Shown one piece after another: positions 33,108 to 44,920 of a DNA stretch of 60,000 nt; positions within the stretch are counted from its first letter, which is position 1, and each line of letters begins with the position of its first letter. Position numbers and translations under genes: made by a program. The notes below the pieces were generated by a model that had not been told where the DNA came from, ran no database searches, and saw only the letters and a program-made list of their open reading frames with translations. Source of the stretch: Membranipora membranacea (taxonomy: Eukaryota; Bryozoa; Gymnolaemata; Cheilostomatida; Membraniporidae); assembly GCA_914767715.1 (NCBI GenBank), contig OU612065.1:31746001-31806000 (forward strand). The letters are read 5' to 3'.

Positions 33108-33426
33108 CCATTTTACCGTTGATATTCATGTTCATCTCATCCGATATGTGTACATTAGGAAATATGCTTGGTTCAGAGCAAATATCTTGTGCTAGGCTCA
33201 TTTATTACCTCAAATTTAGCCTCATCACTGAAACCAGGCTAAAATGGGTCACCAAATGAGAGGGCTAAACCATAGATTGTCACTCGCTCTTTTGCACCAT
33301 TGGATGTTATTGAGAGGGCTTCAGGCGCTTTGTGGGATTGTCTCCTACCAAAAATACTAGGTTAATCTCAGAGCAAAAGCCAAAAATCTGGTACCCGCAA
33401 CATGGTGGCTTGTGACTTGGTGCAAT

Positions 33427-33450
33427 CAAGGAGTCAACTCTAACTCCTTG
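33427..33450. mobile_element. 24-bp inverted-repeat micro-insertion, target duplication GTGCAAT
   Basis: CAAGGAGT and ACTCCTTG ends around 8 bp. Perfect GTGCAAT copies lie at 33,420-33,426 and 33,451-33,457. It has the same end sequence as the inserts at 712 and 47,293. Confidence 0.7.
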
Positions 33451-33486
33451 GTGCAATGCACTATATTTGTATTGATGTGATATCTG

Positions 33487-33800
33487 ATTTGCAATCCACA
33501 GCCAGGGAAAAAATTCTGCAATAGAAGTTGCATTCTCATTGGTGTAGAGGGGACAACTCTTTATTATCAAATAAAATTAGTATTTTTGACCAATCAGGTG
33601 TGGTCTAACATAATATTTTTATTCTTCACAATTTCAATGTCAGAGGAAGGTCATGACAGTCATGCATAATTCTTAGCAGAGCTAATAATATTTCATAAGC
33701 TTAGATCCTTAGTGAGAAAATCTGATTCATAAACTACTACTAACTAGCTTGTCTAATGGTGAGAGGTGAATATCACCTCTCACCATTAGACAAGCTAGTT
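33487..33800. repeat. Dispersed repeat copy ending in a perfect palindrome
   Basis: Positions 33,487-33,770 match 75-305. Positions 33,742-33,769 and 33,773-33,800 are exact complements (28 bp each, 3-bp centre), starting AACTAGCTTGTCTAATGGTG. The right arm continues into a different repeat (GGTAATAGGTTAT) that is seen again at 34,105. Confidence 0.85.
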
Positions 33801-34389
33801 GGTAATAGGTTATAACTTACAATGAATATTATTCTTCCAATCCACATTACAAAATAAAGTACAGTTGTGAAATACCCTTTACCAGTGGTTCCTACATATC
33901 GTAGCAGCGGGTGGATTGTGTATACCCACAAATAAGTGTAGCAAAAGTAGAGAGCTGAGCCTAGCATACACGCGCCCCAGCATGCAATCACATGAATCCA
34001 ACATGCATTCAGACAAGCACACTTTGCCTGCCATTGTACTCCTTTGTTCACCAAACAAAAGCCAAAGGCCTTTTGTTACACAACTCTCATAGGTGCACTG
34101 GGGCTAGTTAGTAATAGGTTATGACTTACAATGATTATGAATATTATTCTTCCATTCCACCTATCGACCTAGCCCTGCTTTGTTGTGGATCCCCGCGGAT
34201 CCGGGGGCTTGTGCCCCCGGCCTGCGTGTGCTAGTTGCACTGCGCCTTGTGTGACCTCATTTGGTGACCCTCCATCCTAGCGATGGCGGGTGGGTGGGAT
34301 GGACAACACATGTCTCAGACAAGCATTTCATTTTCTTCACATTACAAAATAAAGTACAGTTGTGAAATACCCTTTACCAATGGTTCCTA

Positions 34390-34763
34390 CCGTAATCCCT
34401 CACCTATAAGTCACCGGACTTATAAGTGAATCACCCCCCTCAGAAAAAATAAAAAAGCTCCAGCTATAAGACACCCCACAGCTATAAGACACCCCACCGC
34501 TCTAAGACACTCACTACACTACACTCACTACAAATGAACTAAGTAGTTTTGGGAAAAAAACTGCCCTCAGTGGGTTTCGAACTCACAACTCCATGTTTAC
34601 AAGTCGAACGCTCTACCACTGAGCTATTCATCTTCGGTGATTGTTAGAGATTTTGGTCCAAAGTAAATATAATAATGCTTCAAATGATAGTCGCGTCTAT
34701 ATACTACTCTCTTATAGCCGCCTTCACTTATACGTCGCGCGATCTATAGGTGAGGGATTACGG
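34390..34763. mobile_element. 374-bp MITE with TA target site (Tc1/mariner-type)
   Basis: Ends CCGTAATCCCTCACCTATA and the exact complement, flanked by TA on both sides. The sister copy at about 33,892 reads CCTACATATCG with a single TA, so the empty site is seen directly. Inside is a short tandem array of CTATAAGACACCCCAC-like units and a tRNA-like segment. TA duplication and long terminal repeats fit a non-autonomous Tc1/mariner-group element; no transposase. Confidence 0.85.
34560..34635 (-). pseudogene. tRNA-like sequence inside the MITE (Thr TGT-like)
   Basis: On the minus strand: TAGCTCAGTGGTAGAGCGTT (D arm/A box), a CTTGTAA loop that would give anticodon TGT, and GTGAGTTCGAAACCCAC (T arm/B box). 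The anticodon stem pairs poorly and the acceptor ends do not pair, so it is a tRNA relic or SINE head, not a working tRNA gene. Confidence 0.5.
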
Positions 34764-35671
34764 TACATATCGTAGCAGCGGGTGGATTGTGTATACCCAC
34801 AAATGAGTGTAGCAAAAGTAGAGAGCTGAGCCTAGCATACACGCGCCCCAGCATGCATTCAGACAAGCACCCTTTGCCTGCCATTGTACTCCTTTGTTCA
34901 CCAAACATAAGGCCTTGAGTTACACAACTGTCATAGGTGCATTGACATCGGCCCCCAGGGCCTATCCAACATACTACAGCATAGGTGTACTTTATTTTGT
35001 AATGCAATCTAACCCTTTGCTGGCCATATACCTTATAACATTATAACACCGCTGCTCTCAACTAAAGCCTACGTTGCTCAGAGACTCGATATCCGACAAT
35101 CATATTTGACAATAGAACATTATTCAGTTGCCATAACCTAAACACTTCCAGAAACATTCATCAAAATATTTCTACACAGTAACAGTACCGATCACTACAA
35201 TCGACACAATACTATATATCTCGATAGAGGAGCCCCTACACTCCGAGTGAGATTAGAAAGGAATGGAATGGAATGAATTGGAAGAGTAAAATTCATTGTA
35301 AGTCAGATAAGTCCGGCAAGAATAAATATACGCCGTGAGAAATTTGGCATTATTTTACAAATTTACTGATAACAAATCTATGCTCCAACAGCCACTGAAT
35401 TTAGTATCATCCTGACTCACTGAGAGTGAGGCTGCTGTTTACAAAGCATGCAATGGACATGGAACTGTTCAATCAGAACAGTTAATGAACTGTCCTTTCT
35501 TCCTCATTAAAGGCCCAAACCACAGACAGCAGGTCACTGACAGTTGATTTGATGAGTTGCAGCCTTATGTGTGTGTGGATTTTGATTTTTTGTGGTGAAG
35601 ATGGGAAGCTGAACCAAGTTATCGCGGCTGCGCAGCTTCTGTACCCGCCAATTGCGTTGCTCAGATGAGTC

Positions 35672-35739
35672 ACTTCTCTCTCATTGGTCAGAACATTAAA
35701 CTTTTGGAAGTTTAATATTCTGACCAATGAGAGAGAAGT
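35672..35739. repeat. 32-bp-arm palindrome
   Basis: Arms start ACTTCTCTCTCATTGGTCAG, with one mismatch in 32 and a 4-bp centre (TTGG). The right flank is the tandem-array sequence also seen at 38,720; the left flank is unrelated. Confidence 0.8.
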
Positions 35740-36115
35740 TCGGTGTTATCCACTAAGAGATTAGTGATCCAATTCTATTTGAAGTACCCTTGGATGGAGA
35801 ACCCACAACTAAGTGCCTCACGTTAGCTGTATGTAGTGTCCTGTTTAGGTTTATTAATAAGTGTATGATGAAACATGACAAAACTCTGGCCCTGCGAGTA
35901 TTGACTCCCATATTGCTTATCAGGAGTTGCCTCCTCTGTTCAAATGAAGGAACAACTCTTGGTCATCTGCTAAGATCTATTATTAAATTGGCCACATGTA
36001 CAATCTATGTTTTAATTGTATTGTAAACACTGTATCAGGAGCACAGCAACACGCTTTTCTAAAATGCTTTGTTGTTTTATAATATCAGTCCTTTTTTTTC
36101 GAGCTCATTAATTGA

Positions 36116-36997
36116 GCAATGAACTCCCTCTTCCTCAGGAATAACAACACATAGGAATAGTGGGTGTGGCCTAGTGTGATGTCCTAGACAATTGGCCTAT
36201 TTAGTGTCCCTTATAATATAGGCTTAATAGATTAGGTCTATATAGGAATATTCGGCTTTCCATTGTGTATGCCACTAAACAATAGAAAATAAACAATAAA
36301 CTCACTGCATCAAATAATATCAGGGCTTTCATTGGCTGAGAAGGTTCACTGCCACCAATGCAGAGCAGATCATGTTTCTAGGATTATTGAGGGGTAGTAA
36401 GCTGTATTTGATTCATAGTTGATCTCAATTAAATGGGTGTTTACCTGATAAAAAAAACCACATGTCTCTAAGTGCACTATGACTGAAGATATTTATTGTG
36501 AAATTGTATCATTTGTGAAGTATTTTGAAGACACATATTTGCTTTTGTGGCTTGCTATACCCTCACATGGACAATGTTTTGGAAAAGTTAAACATAGCTG
36601 ATTACCTACAACATGTGCTCTATCCAATGAGCATAGTTTGGGGCCCAAGAGACCACCCTAACTATATTTTCTGAGCATAGAAAGAAATAAGCAACAAAAT
36701 ACACACGTGTGTTGATGTTCACATAATCATTAACACTACTATCAGGTATATTGGGCAAGTGATGCAGCTGTAGAATGGTAGGGTAAGATGTTTTCTTGAG
36801 ATATAACTAATAGTCATGAACACTTTTGAAAGGAATATGGGCTTATTAGCCCTTTTATTTCATAGATGTAATATTGATTTCATCACTTGGCGGCCATTTT
36901 GATTTCAACAAATGTCCCAGACATAGCTCAAGCGATACTGTATGCTGATTGGTCAATATCATCCTGTTGTTATTCCTGAGGAAGAGGGAGTTCATTG
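36116..36997. mobile_element. 0.88-kb MITE with 32-bp inverted ends and 7-bp target duplication
   Basis: The left end starts CAATGAACTCCCTCTTCCTC and the right end is its complement; the 32-bp arms match by eye. AATTGAG flanks both sides. The tandem paralogue at about 39,080-39,100 lacks the insert. Internal sequence has no transposase. The start may be off by one base. Confidence 0.85.
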
Positions 36998-37072
36998 AAT
37001 TGAGGAAAGGGCTTATTGACCCAAATACCAAATGGGCTTGAGAACCAAACTGCTGTATAGACAAGGACTAAA

Positions 37073-37103
37073 CAATGAACTCCCTCTTCGAGGGAGTTCA
37101 TTG
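37073..37103. mobile_element. 31-bp insertion made only of the MITE's ends, target duplication GACTAAA
   Basis: CAATGAACTCCCTC and GAGGGAGTTCATTG with a 3-bp TTC centre, identical to the first 14 bp of the MITE ends at 36,116/36,997. Perfect GACTAAA copies lie at 37,066-37,072 and 37,104-37,110. The paralogue at about 39,161 has one GACTAAA and no insert. Confidence 0.9.
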
Positions 37104-37430
37104 GACTAAATATAAACCTATACAGGAAACCTTATACAGCTGGAGTGAAGCATTTAATTGTGGGACGTAACGACATTGGAAGATGTAATAGTATGGCAAT
37201 TTACTTGTAGGAATTTGAGTGACAAATAAACCAATCAATCAATCGTTATCATTGCCTTGCAGCTCATATACCAGGTTTTTTTTTATAACTTGATAGCAAT
37301 TTTGATCGAATTTCGTGTTTGCAAATTGGTTCACTATCGGCAGTATCTTTTTTTCCACTTGATGTTATTTTTTATTCAAAAGTTTGTTCCCCTAAAATTT
37401 TTATCAAGCTGCTAAATCTATTGTAGTTTT

Positions 37431-37558
37431 GTAAGAAAGGCCCAGCAGGTTAAACGAGAGGAGATGATAAGCCGTATTCAGAACAGACGAATAGAGAGTG
37501 CTGAAAACCTCCTAGAAGATCTTACTGAAGATGGCGCGGAACTACTCGCTTCGGAAAG
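37431..37558 (+). CDS. Open exon-like segment KKVRKAQ type, copy at 37.4 kb
   Basis: Encodes VRKAQQVKREEMISRIQNRR then AENLLEDLTEDGAELL, a charged helical sequence ending GAAAG before GTTAGT. An exon-like copy at 39,481-39,608 is also open. The longer copies that keep a TGAQIKK start (from 40,842, about 43,914 and about 46,016) have an in-frame TAG. No family recognised; which gene it belongs to is unclear. Confidence 0.4.
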
Positions 37559-37826
37559 GTTAGTGACAAACGTAATTCTCAGAAATATTTTACATAATAC
37601 TTTCCATAACTTATGATACCCGTACTTACCGACAATATTAAGCATGTCTCTGTTTCCTTGCTCAATAAATAATACACTACACTACAATGTTTTCGGGGTT
37701 TTGTTGCACATGGTCGTTGGTGATTTTATAAGGCATTTGCCACAATTGGCTTCGAAAGTATTTCCAATCTAATAATGGGTTGAGGCATATAAATTAACCC
37801 CACTGAATATAGATATGAAATTGCAG

Positions 37827-38572
37827 GCCACTCTATCTACCCCTGCAGAGAGGAAGCCTAAACTGAAGAGGAAGAAGATAGCTTTACTCACAGTATACAG
37901 TGGCAAAGGTTATCATGGTGTTCAGATTCAGTGAGTATTTTTAATTTGCTGCTGTATGTATGATGTTGGTATGCAACTTGGGAGGCTTGATTATAGATAA
38001 TAGCATTACTACAGACCTAAACATTGATATTTATGGTTAAATCATGCAGTGCTGGAGATCAAAGCAACTTCTGTATGGGTATTTAGGGTCAGTACTCAGT
38101 TTTCTCCTGTATTGGATATCTAGCGCCTTCATACATCCTCTGATAATTTAGATAATAAAACGAGATATATCTGTGAGTGCTTTTGATAGTTTGCACCTTG
38201 CTTTATTTATGATTATATAACTGTGCAATTTGTACTACTAAACCTCTCATCTCCTCATGGTGAGGGAGCAATTTATATCTACCCCCCCCCCCCTCCACAA
38301 ATATCAAGGACACATGCTTAGTTTATCAGATCACAGACTATGTCTATCTAATTCAGATTGGATTCTTGACTTTTTTTCTCTCTCAATACAAGACACGTGT
38401 ATATAGTATGGCCCTTGCTGTTGATTTGCATATTATGATTTTGATTGTGATATGCATGTTTATATCTCATGTGTTGCAGATTCACCGGACACAAGACGAT
38501 AGAATCGGAGCTGGTTAAGCTTTACACACCAGTAACCTAATTGACCAGAGTTGTGCGGACGATATGAGTAAG
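37827..38572 (+). pseudogene. PUS1/TruA-like remnant, copy C (exons 2 and 3)
   Basis: Exon 2 (37,827-37,930) is intact with KRKKIALLTVYSGKGYHGVQ. Exon 3 (38,480-38,572) keeps TIESELV but has lost one A (GTTAAGC for GTTAAAGC), shifting the frame. No exon 1 is seen in this copy. Confidence 0.65.
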
Positions 38573-39480
38573 GTATGTATGTAAAAGAGCTACTCATGTA
38601 GTCTGACATTCCCTTATGGAACTTGGTCCGTGTATAACCAGGAGATTAGGTCATATCATTAGTATTATCACCCTGGGAAAAGTGAAATTAATGGGTTACT
38701 CTTCAACAACCCCTTGTGTTCGGTGTTATCCACTAAGAGATTAGTGATCCGATACTATATGAAGTACTCTTCGATGGAGAACCCACAACTAAGTGCCTCA
38801 CTTTAGCTGTATATAGTGTCCTGTCCAGGTTTATTAATAAGTGTATGGTGAAACATGACAAAACTTGCCCTGCGAGTATTGACTCCCATATTGCTTATCA
38901 GGAGTTGCCTCCTCTGTTCAAATGAAGGAACAACTCCTGGTCATCTGCTCAGATCTATTATTAAATTGGCCACATGTACAACCTATGTTTTAATTGTATT
39001 GTAAACACTGTATCAGGAGCACAGCAACACGCTTTTCTAAAATGATTTGTTGTTTTATAATATCAGTCCTTTTTTTCGAGCTCATTAACTGAGGGGAGGG
39101 GCTTATTGACCCAAGTACCAAATGGGCTTGAGAACCAAACTGCTGTATAGACAAGGACTAAATATAAACCTATACAGGACACCTTATACAGCTGGAGTGA
39201 AGCATTTAATTGTGGGCGACGTAACGACATTGGAAGGTGTAATAGTGTGGCGTTTTACTTGTAATGTGAGCGACAAATAAACCAATCAATCAATCGTTAT
39301 CATTGCCTTGCAGCTCATATACCCGGTTTCTTTTGATAACTTGATATCAATATTGATCGAATTTTGTGTTTGAAAATTGCTTCACTATCAGCAGTATCTT
39401 TTTTCAACTTGATGTTATTTTTTATTGAAAAGTTTGTTCCCCTAAAATTTTTATCAAGCTGCTAAATCTATTGTAGTTTT

Positions 39481-39608
39481 GTAAGAAAGGCCCAGCAGGT
39501 TGAACGAGAGGAGATGATAAGCCGTAATCAGAACAGACGAATAGAGAGTGCTGAAAACCTCCTAGAAGATCTTACTGAAGATGGCGCGGAACTACTCGCT
39601 TTGGAAAG
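39481..39608 (+). CDS. Open exon-like segment KKVRKAQ type, copy at 39.5 kb
   Basis: Same segment as at 37,431, with a few amino-acid changes (VEREEM, RNQNRR, LALER) and donor GTTGGT. Unrecognised. Confidence 0.4.
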
Positions 39609-39871
39609 GTTGGTGACAACCGTAATTCTCAGAAATATTTTACATAATACTTACCATAACTGATGATACCCGTACTTGCAGACAATATTACAGCATGTCT
39701 CTGTTTCCTTGCTCAATAATTAATACACAGTGTTTTCGGGGTTTTGTTGCACATTTGGTCGTTGGTGATTTTATGAGGCATTTGCCATAATTGGCTTCGG
39801 AAGTATTTCCAATCTAATAATGGGTTGAGGTGTATAAATTAACCCCACTGAATATAGATATGAAATTGCAG

Positions 39872-39975
39872 GCCACTCTATCTACCCCAGCAGAGAGGAA
39901 GCCTAAACTGAGGAGGAAGTTGATAGCTTTACTCACAGTATACAGTGGAAAAGTTTATCATGGTGTTCAGATTCA
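39872..39975 (+). pseudogene. PUS1-like exon 2, copy D, altered motif
   Basis: Open, but reads YSGKVYHGVQ with Gly to Val in the conserved GKGY turn and KLIALL for KKIALL. No exon 3 follows before the next poly-G block. A relic. Confidence 0.6.
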
Positions 39976-41274
39976 GTGAGTTTTTTTAATTTGCTGCTGT
40001 ATGTATCAGGTTGGTATGCAACTTGGGAGGCTTGATTATAGATAATAGCATTACTTTACTACAGACCTAAACATTGATATTTATGGTTAAATCATCAGTG
40101 CTCGAGATCAAAGCAACTTCTGTATGGGTATTTAGGGTCAGTACTCAGTTTTCTCCTGTATTGGATATCTAGCGCCTTCATACATCCTCTGATAATTTAG
40201 ATAATAAAACGAGATATATCTGTGAGTGCTTTTGATAGTTTGCATCTTGCTTTATTTATGATTGTATAACTGTGCAATTTCTAATACCAAGGCCACATGC
40301 TTAGTTTAACAGATCGCACACTATGTCTATCTAATCCTTTTTTTCAAACTCATTAATTGAGGGGGGGGGGGTTAGTTGACCCAAGTGCTGCATGGTCTTG
40401 AGAACCTAAACTGCTGTATAGGCATAGACTTAATATAAACCTAGACAGGACACCTTATACAGCTGACGTGAGGCATTTAATTGTAAGGTGTAGTAGCATT
40501 GTTGTTATCATTGCCTTGCAGCTCATAAACCAGGTTGTTTCTTGATAACTTCCATAATCAATTTTGAGCAGATTGTTTCCCTAGGATTGTATCAAACTGT
40601 TCACTACAAGCCGTTAAGTCTATTGTAATTTTCAAACTTGAAATCCAATCAAAATCGAGTTATCAACAAAAACCTGGTGTATTAGCTGCAAGGCAATGAT
40701 AACACCAATGCTACTTCACCTTCCAATGCTGTTACGTCGCCCACAACGAAATTCCTCCTGTCAAGGCTAATTCTCCATATAGTGGCCTGTCTAGGTTTAT
40801 TATTATGTCTATGTGTATAGCTTGTTTTTTGATTTATGCAGACAGGTGCTCAAATAAAGAAGGTAAGAAAAGCTCAGTAGGTTAAACAAGAGGAGACGAT
40901 TAGCCGCAGTCAGAACCTGATGAATAGAGAGGGCTGAGAACCTCATATTGTAGATGGCGCGGAACTACTCACTTTGAGAAGGTAGATGAAAATCCTTAAT
41001 TCTTAGGAATACTTTACATAATACTTCACCATAACTGATGTTACCGTTCTTGCCAACAATATTACAGCATGTCCCTGTTTCCTTGCTCAATACACACTAC
41101 AATGTTTTCTGGATATTTTTGCACATTTGGTGACTTTATATGGCATTTACAATCAAATAATGAGTTGAGACCTAGCAAACTTGTTCATTGATGAAAGTTA
41201 CAGTCAATGTCACTATTTTTCGGGTATCAACTGTTAACCTGTTGATTGTGAACTTTTGGACTATTGAGTAAAAA

Positions 41275-41457
41275 ATGTCTCTCTGTCACGCAAAGGTCAC
41301 TTGTCTTATAAATCCTACTAGGATGATGGATTTGACTAAACCTATAGTGGTGAAGGAAGCTACGCCTAAGAAGTATGCATCCCGGTCGACTGGCAGAAAA
41401 CGCCCCACCATCAAGAGATGTTTGTGCTGCATTACAATGACATTTCATGGATTTGAG
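41275..41457 (+). other. Repeated open segment 'SLCHAKV', copy 1
   Basis: ATG at 41,275; encodes LTKPIVVKEATPKKYASRST then RPTIKRCLCCITMTFHGFE before GTAAAT. FHGFE recalls the FHGxQ turn at the start of TruA-type synthases, but this is weak. Repeated identically at 44,347-44,529. The third copy (46,434-46,615) has a 1-bp loss. The antisense frames here are shadows. Confidence 0.35.
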
Positions 41458-41811
41458 GTAAATGAACAGCTCGCCCGAACACTTGAACTTATTGTGAAGA
41501 ACTGTCGCTCCAAATCCCATCGCTCAGTTGTATAAATTAACCACATTGAATATAGATATGAAATGGGGGTAACTGACTGACCAAATGTGTCCCGATTTAT
41601 TATGCTGATTAACTATGTTCTTATCTCATAGACAAACTGGTTTTTTCCCTACTACTGTTAATTCAAACAATTGTTCATACAACACTGTATCTCGATAAAG
41701 GAGCCAAAGCGCTCCGAGTGAGATTAATTAGGTGAGAGATAATGCTCACCGGTAGGCCTGCTAACTCAAAGCTCGCTCACGGTTTTTGCTGATTACAGTT
41801 GTTGTAGTGTT

Positions 41812-42946
41812 ATGCTGAGACGACTTATTGTGAATATAGCAAACCATTTAGATAAAACTTTGAGACAATAGGAGCAATGAGTGAAGTCATACATTCAGAT
41901 AAAGCTTCGAATGAGACCGTCCAATCAGCTGCTAAACGTATTGCTGCAGAGTCAGAAGATGTCATGTCTCAGAACAAATGTATCAAACTTGATGATGAGG
42001 TAGGTTATGAGGTGTTTGATGATCAAACTATGAATATATCTGCCATTCAACATAGTTATATCAATGATTCCTCTTGTTGCTAGCGTCCTAACTTATTAGA
42101 CTATCACATGACTATCATACTTGTCCATGTGTGATGCACTTACCATTATTCGGTCTGGACAAAAATTTGAAAAATATAAAAAAAGTCATATGCAGTGTCT
42201 CTTGCAGACCACTCTATCTACCCCAGCAGAGAGGAAGCCTAGACTGAAGAGGAAGAAGATAGCTTTATTCACAGTATACAGTGGCAAAGGTTATCACGGT
42301 GTTCAGATTCAGTGAGTTTCTCCAATTTGCTGCTGTATGTATGATGTACGCAACTTGCAAGGCTTGATATTCGATAATAGCGATACTACAGACCTAAACA
42401 TTGATATTTATGGTTAAATCATGCAGTGCTCGAGATCAAAGCAACTTCTGTATGGGTATTTAGGGTCAGTGCTCAGTTTTCTCCTGTATTGGATATCTAG
42501 AGCCTTCATACATCCTCTGATAATTTAGATAATAACACGAGATATTTCTGTGAGTGCTTTTGATAGTTTTCATCTTGCTTTATTTATGATCATATAACTG
42601 TGCAATTTCTACTACAAAACCTCTCATCTCCTCATGGTGAGGGAGCAATTTATATCTACCCCCCCCCCCCACAAATATCAGGGCCACATGCTTAGTTTAT
42701 CAGATCACACACTATGTCTATCTAATTCAGATTGGGTTCTTGACTTTTTTCTCTCTCAATACAAGACATGTGTATATAGTATGGCCCTTGCTGTTGATTT
42801 GCATATTATGATTTTGATTGTGATATGCATGTTTATATCTTATGTGTTGCAGATTCACCAGACACAAGAAATTAGAATAGGAGCTGGTTTATGCTTTACA
42901 CACCAGTAACCTAATTGACCAGAGTTGTGCCGACAATATGAGTAAG
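41812..42946 (+). pseudogene. PUS1/TruA-like remnant, copy E
   Basis: Exon 1 (41,812-41,999) has a shifted frame and stop after LRQ (a base lost from an A run). Exon 2 (42,208-42,311) is intact. Exon 3 (42,853-42,946) has an in-frame TAG. The order and intron ends are as in copy B. Confidence 0.65.
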
Positions 42947-44346
42947 GTATGTATGTAAAAAGCTACTCATGTAGTCTGACATTCCCTTATGGAACTTGGT
43001 CCGTGTATAACCAGGAGATTAGGTCAAATCGTTAGTATTATCACCCTGGGAAAAGTGAAATCAATGGTTTACTCTTCAACATACCCTTATGTTTTGTGTT
43101 ATCGACTAAGAGATTAGTGATCCGATACTATTTGTAGTGGCCTGCGATGGAGAACCCACAACTAAGTGCTTCTCTTTAGCTGTATCTAATATCCTATCAA
43201 GGTTTATTGATAAGTGTATCGTGAAACATGACAAAACTCTTGCCTTGGGAGTATTGACTCCCGTATTGCCTCCTCTGTTCAAATGAAGGAACAACTCCCA
43301 GTCATTTGCCAAGATCTATTATTAAATTGGCTAAATGTATGATCTTAGTTTTAACTATATTGTGTTTTGAACACTGTATCAGGAGCGCAGCAACAAATTA
43401 TGATTAACTTAGCAGCCTGCGCTTTCTAAAATACTTTGTAATATTATATATCAGTCCTTTTTTTCAAACTCATTAATTGAGGGGGGGGGGGTTAGTTGAC
43501 CCAAGTGCCGCATGGACTTGAGAACCTAAACTGCTGTATAGGCATACACATAATATAAGGTGTAGTAGCATTGTTGTTATCATTGCCTTGCAGCTCATAA
43601 ACCAGGTTGTTTCTTGATAACTTCCATAATCAATTTTGAGCAGATTGTTTCCCTAGGATTGTATCAAGCTGTTCACTACAAGCCGTTAAGTCTATTGTAA
43701 TTTTCAAACTTGAAATCCAATCAAAATCGAGTTATCAACAAAAACCTGGTGTATTAGCTGCAAGGCAATGATAACACCAATGCTACTTCACCTTCCAATG
43801 CTGTTACGTCGCCCACAACGAAATTCCTCCTGTCAAGGCTAATTCTCCATATAGTGGCCTGTCTAGGTTTATTATTATGTCTATGTGTATAGCTTGTTTT
43901 TTGATTTATGCAGACAGGTGCTCAAATAAAGAAGGTAAGAAAAGCTCAGTAGGTTAAACAAGAGGAGACGATTAGCCGCAGTCAGAACCTGATGAATAGA
44001 GAGGGCTGAGAACCTCATATTGTAGATGGCGCGGAACTACTCACTTTGGGAAGGTAGATGAAAATCCTTAATTCTTAGGAATACTTTACATAATACTTCA
44101 CCATAACTGATGTTACCGTTCTTGCCAACAATATTACAGCATGTCCCTGTTTCCTTGCTCAATACACACTACAATGTTTTCTGGATATTTTTGCACATTT
44201 GGTGACTTTATATGGCATTTACAATCAAATAATGAGTTGAGACCTAGCAAACTAGTTCATTGATGAAAGTTACAGTCAATGTCACTATTTTTCGGGTATC
44301 AACTGTTAACCTGTTGATTGTGAACTTTTGGACTATTGAGTAAAAA

Positions 44347-44529
44347 ATGTCTCTCTGTCACGCAAAGGTCACTTGTCTTATAAATCCTACTAGGATGATG
44401 GATTTGACTAAACCTATAGTGGTGAAGGAAGCTACGCCTAAGAAGTATGCATCCCGGTCGACTGGCAGAAAACGCCCCACCATCAAGAGATGTTTGTGCT
44501 GCATTACAATGACATTTCATGGATTTGAG
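44347..44529 (+). other. Repeated open segment 'SLCHAKV', copy 2
   Basis: Same as 41,275-41,457, 3,072 bp downstream, with no differences that I can see in the coding part. It is cut off just downstream at 44,563 by the duplication junction. Confidence 0.35.
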
Positions 44530-44826
44530 GTAAATGAACAGCTCGCCCGAACACTTGAACTTATCATATAACTGTGCAATTTCTACTACAAAACCTCTCA
44601 TCTCCTCATGGTGAGGGAGCAATTTATATCTACCCCCCCCCCCACAAATATCAAGGCCACATGCTTAGTTTATCAGATCACACACTATGTCTATCTAATT
44701 CAGATTGGGTTCTTGACTTTTTTTCTCTCTCAATACAAGACATGTGTATATAGTATGGCCCTTGCTGTTGATTTGCATATTATGATTTTGATTGTGATAT
44801 GCATGTTTATATCTTATGTGTTGCAG

Positions 44827-44920
44827 ATTCACCGGACACAAGAAATTAGAATAGGAGCTGGTTTATGCTTTACACACCAGTAACCTAATTGACCAGAGTT
44901 GTGCCGACAATATGAGTAAG
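44827..44920 (+). pseudogene. PUS1-like exon 3, copy F
   Basis: Duplicate of 42,853-42,946 with the same in-frame TAG; exons 1 and 2 are absent from this unit because of the junction at 44,563. Confidence 0.65.

Larger units (their letters stand above)
33801..34925. repeat. Direct duplication split by a MITE
   Basis: The stretch 33,850-34,075 (TTACAAAATAAAGTACAGTT through GCCATTGTACTCC) recurs at about 34,342-34,389 and continues at 34,764-34,920, on either side of the element at 34,390-34,763. Minus-strand open frames here are shared by the copies but have no recognisable content. Confidence 0.75.

Noticed and set aside
41227-41520. Minus-strand open frames over the SLCHAKV segment (also near 44,299 and 46,445)
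   Set aside because: They are mirror frames of the plus-strand segment; splice signals and the start context favour plus.
43106-43312. Minus-strand 68-residue frame over the DGEP segment (also 45,080-45,286)
   Set aside because: Identical only because the DNA was recently duplicated; older copies do not keep it.
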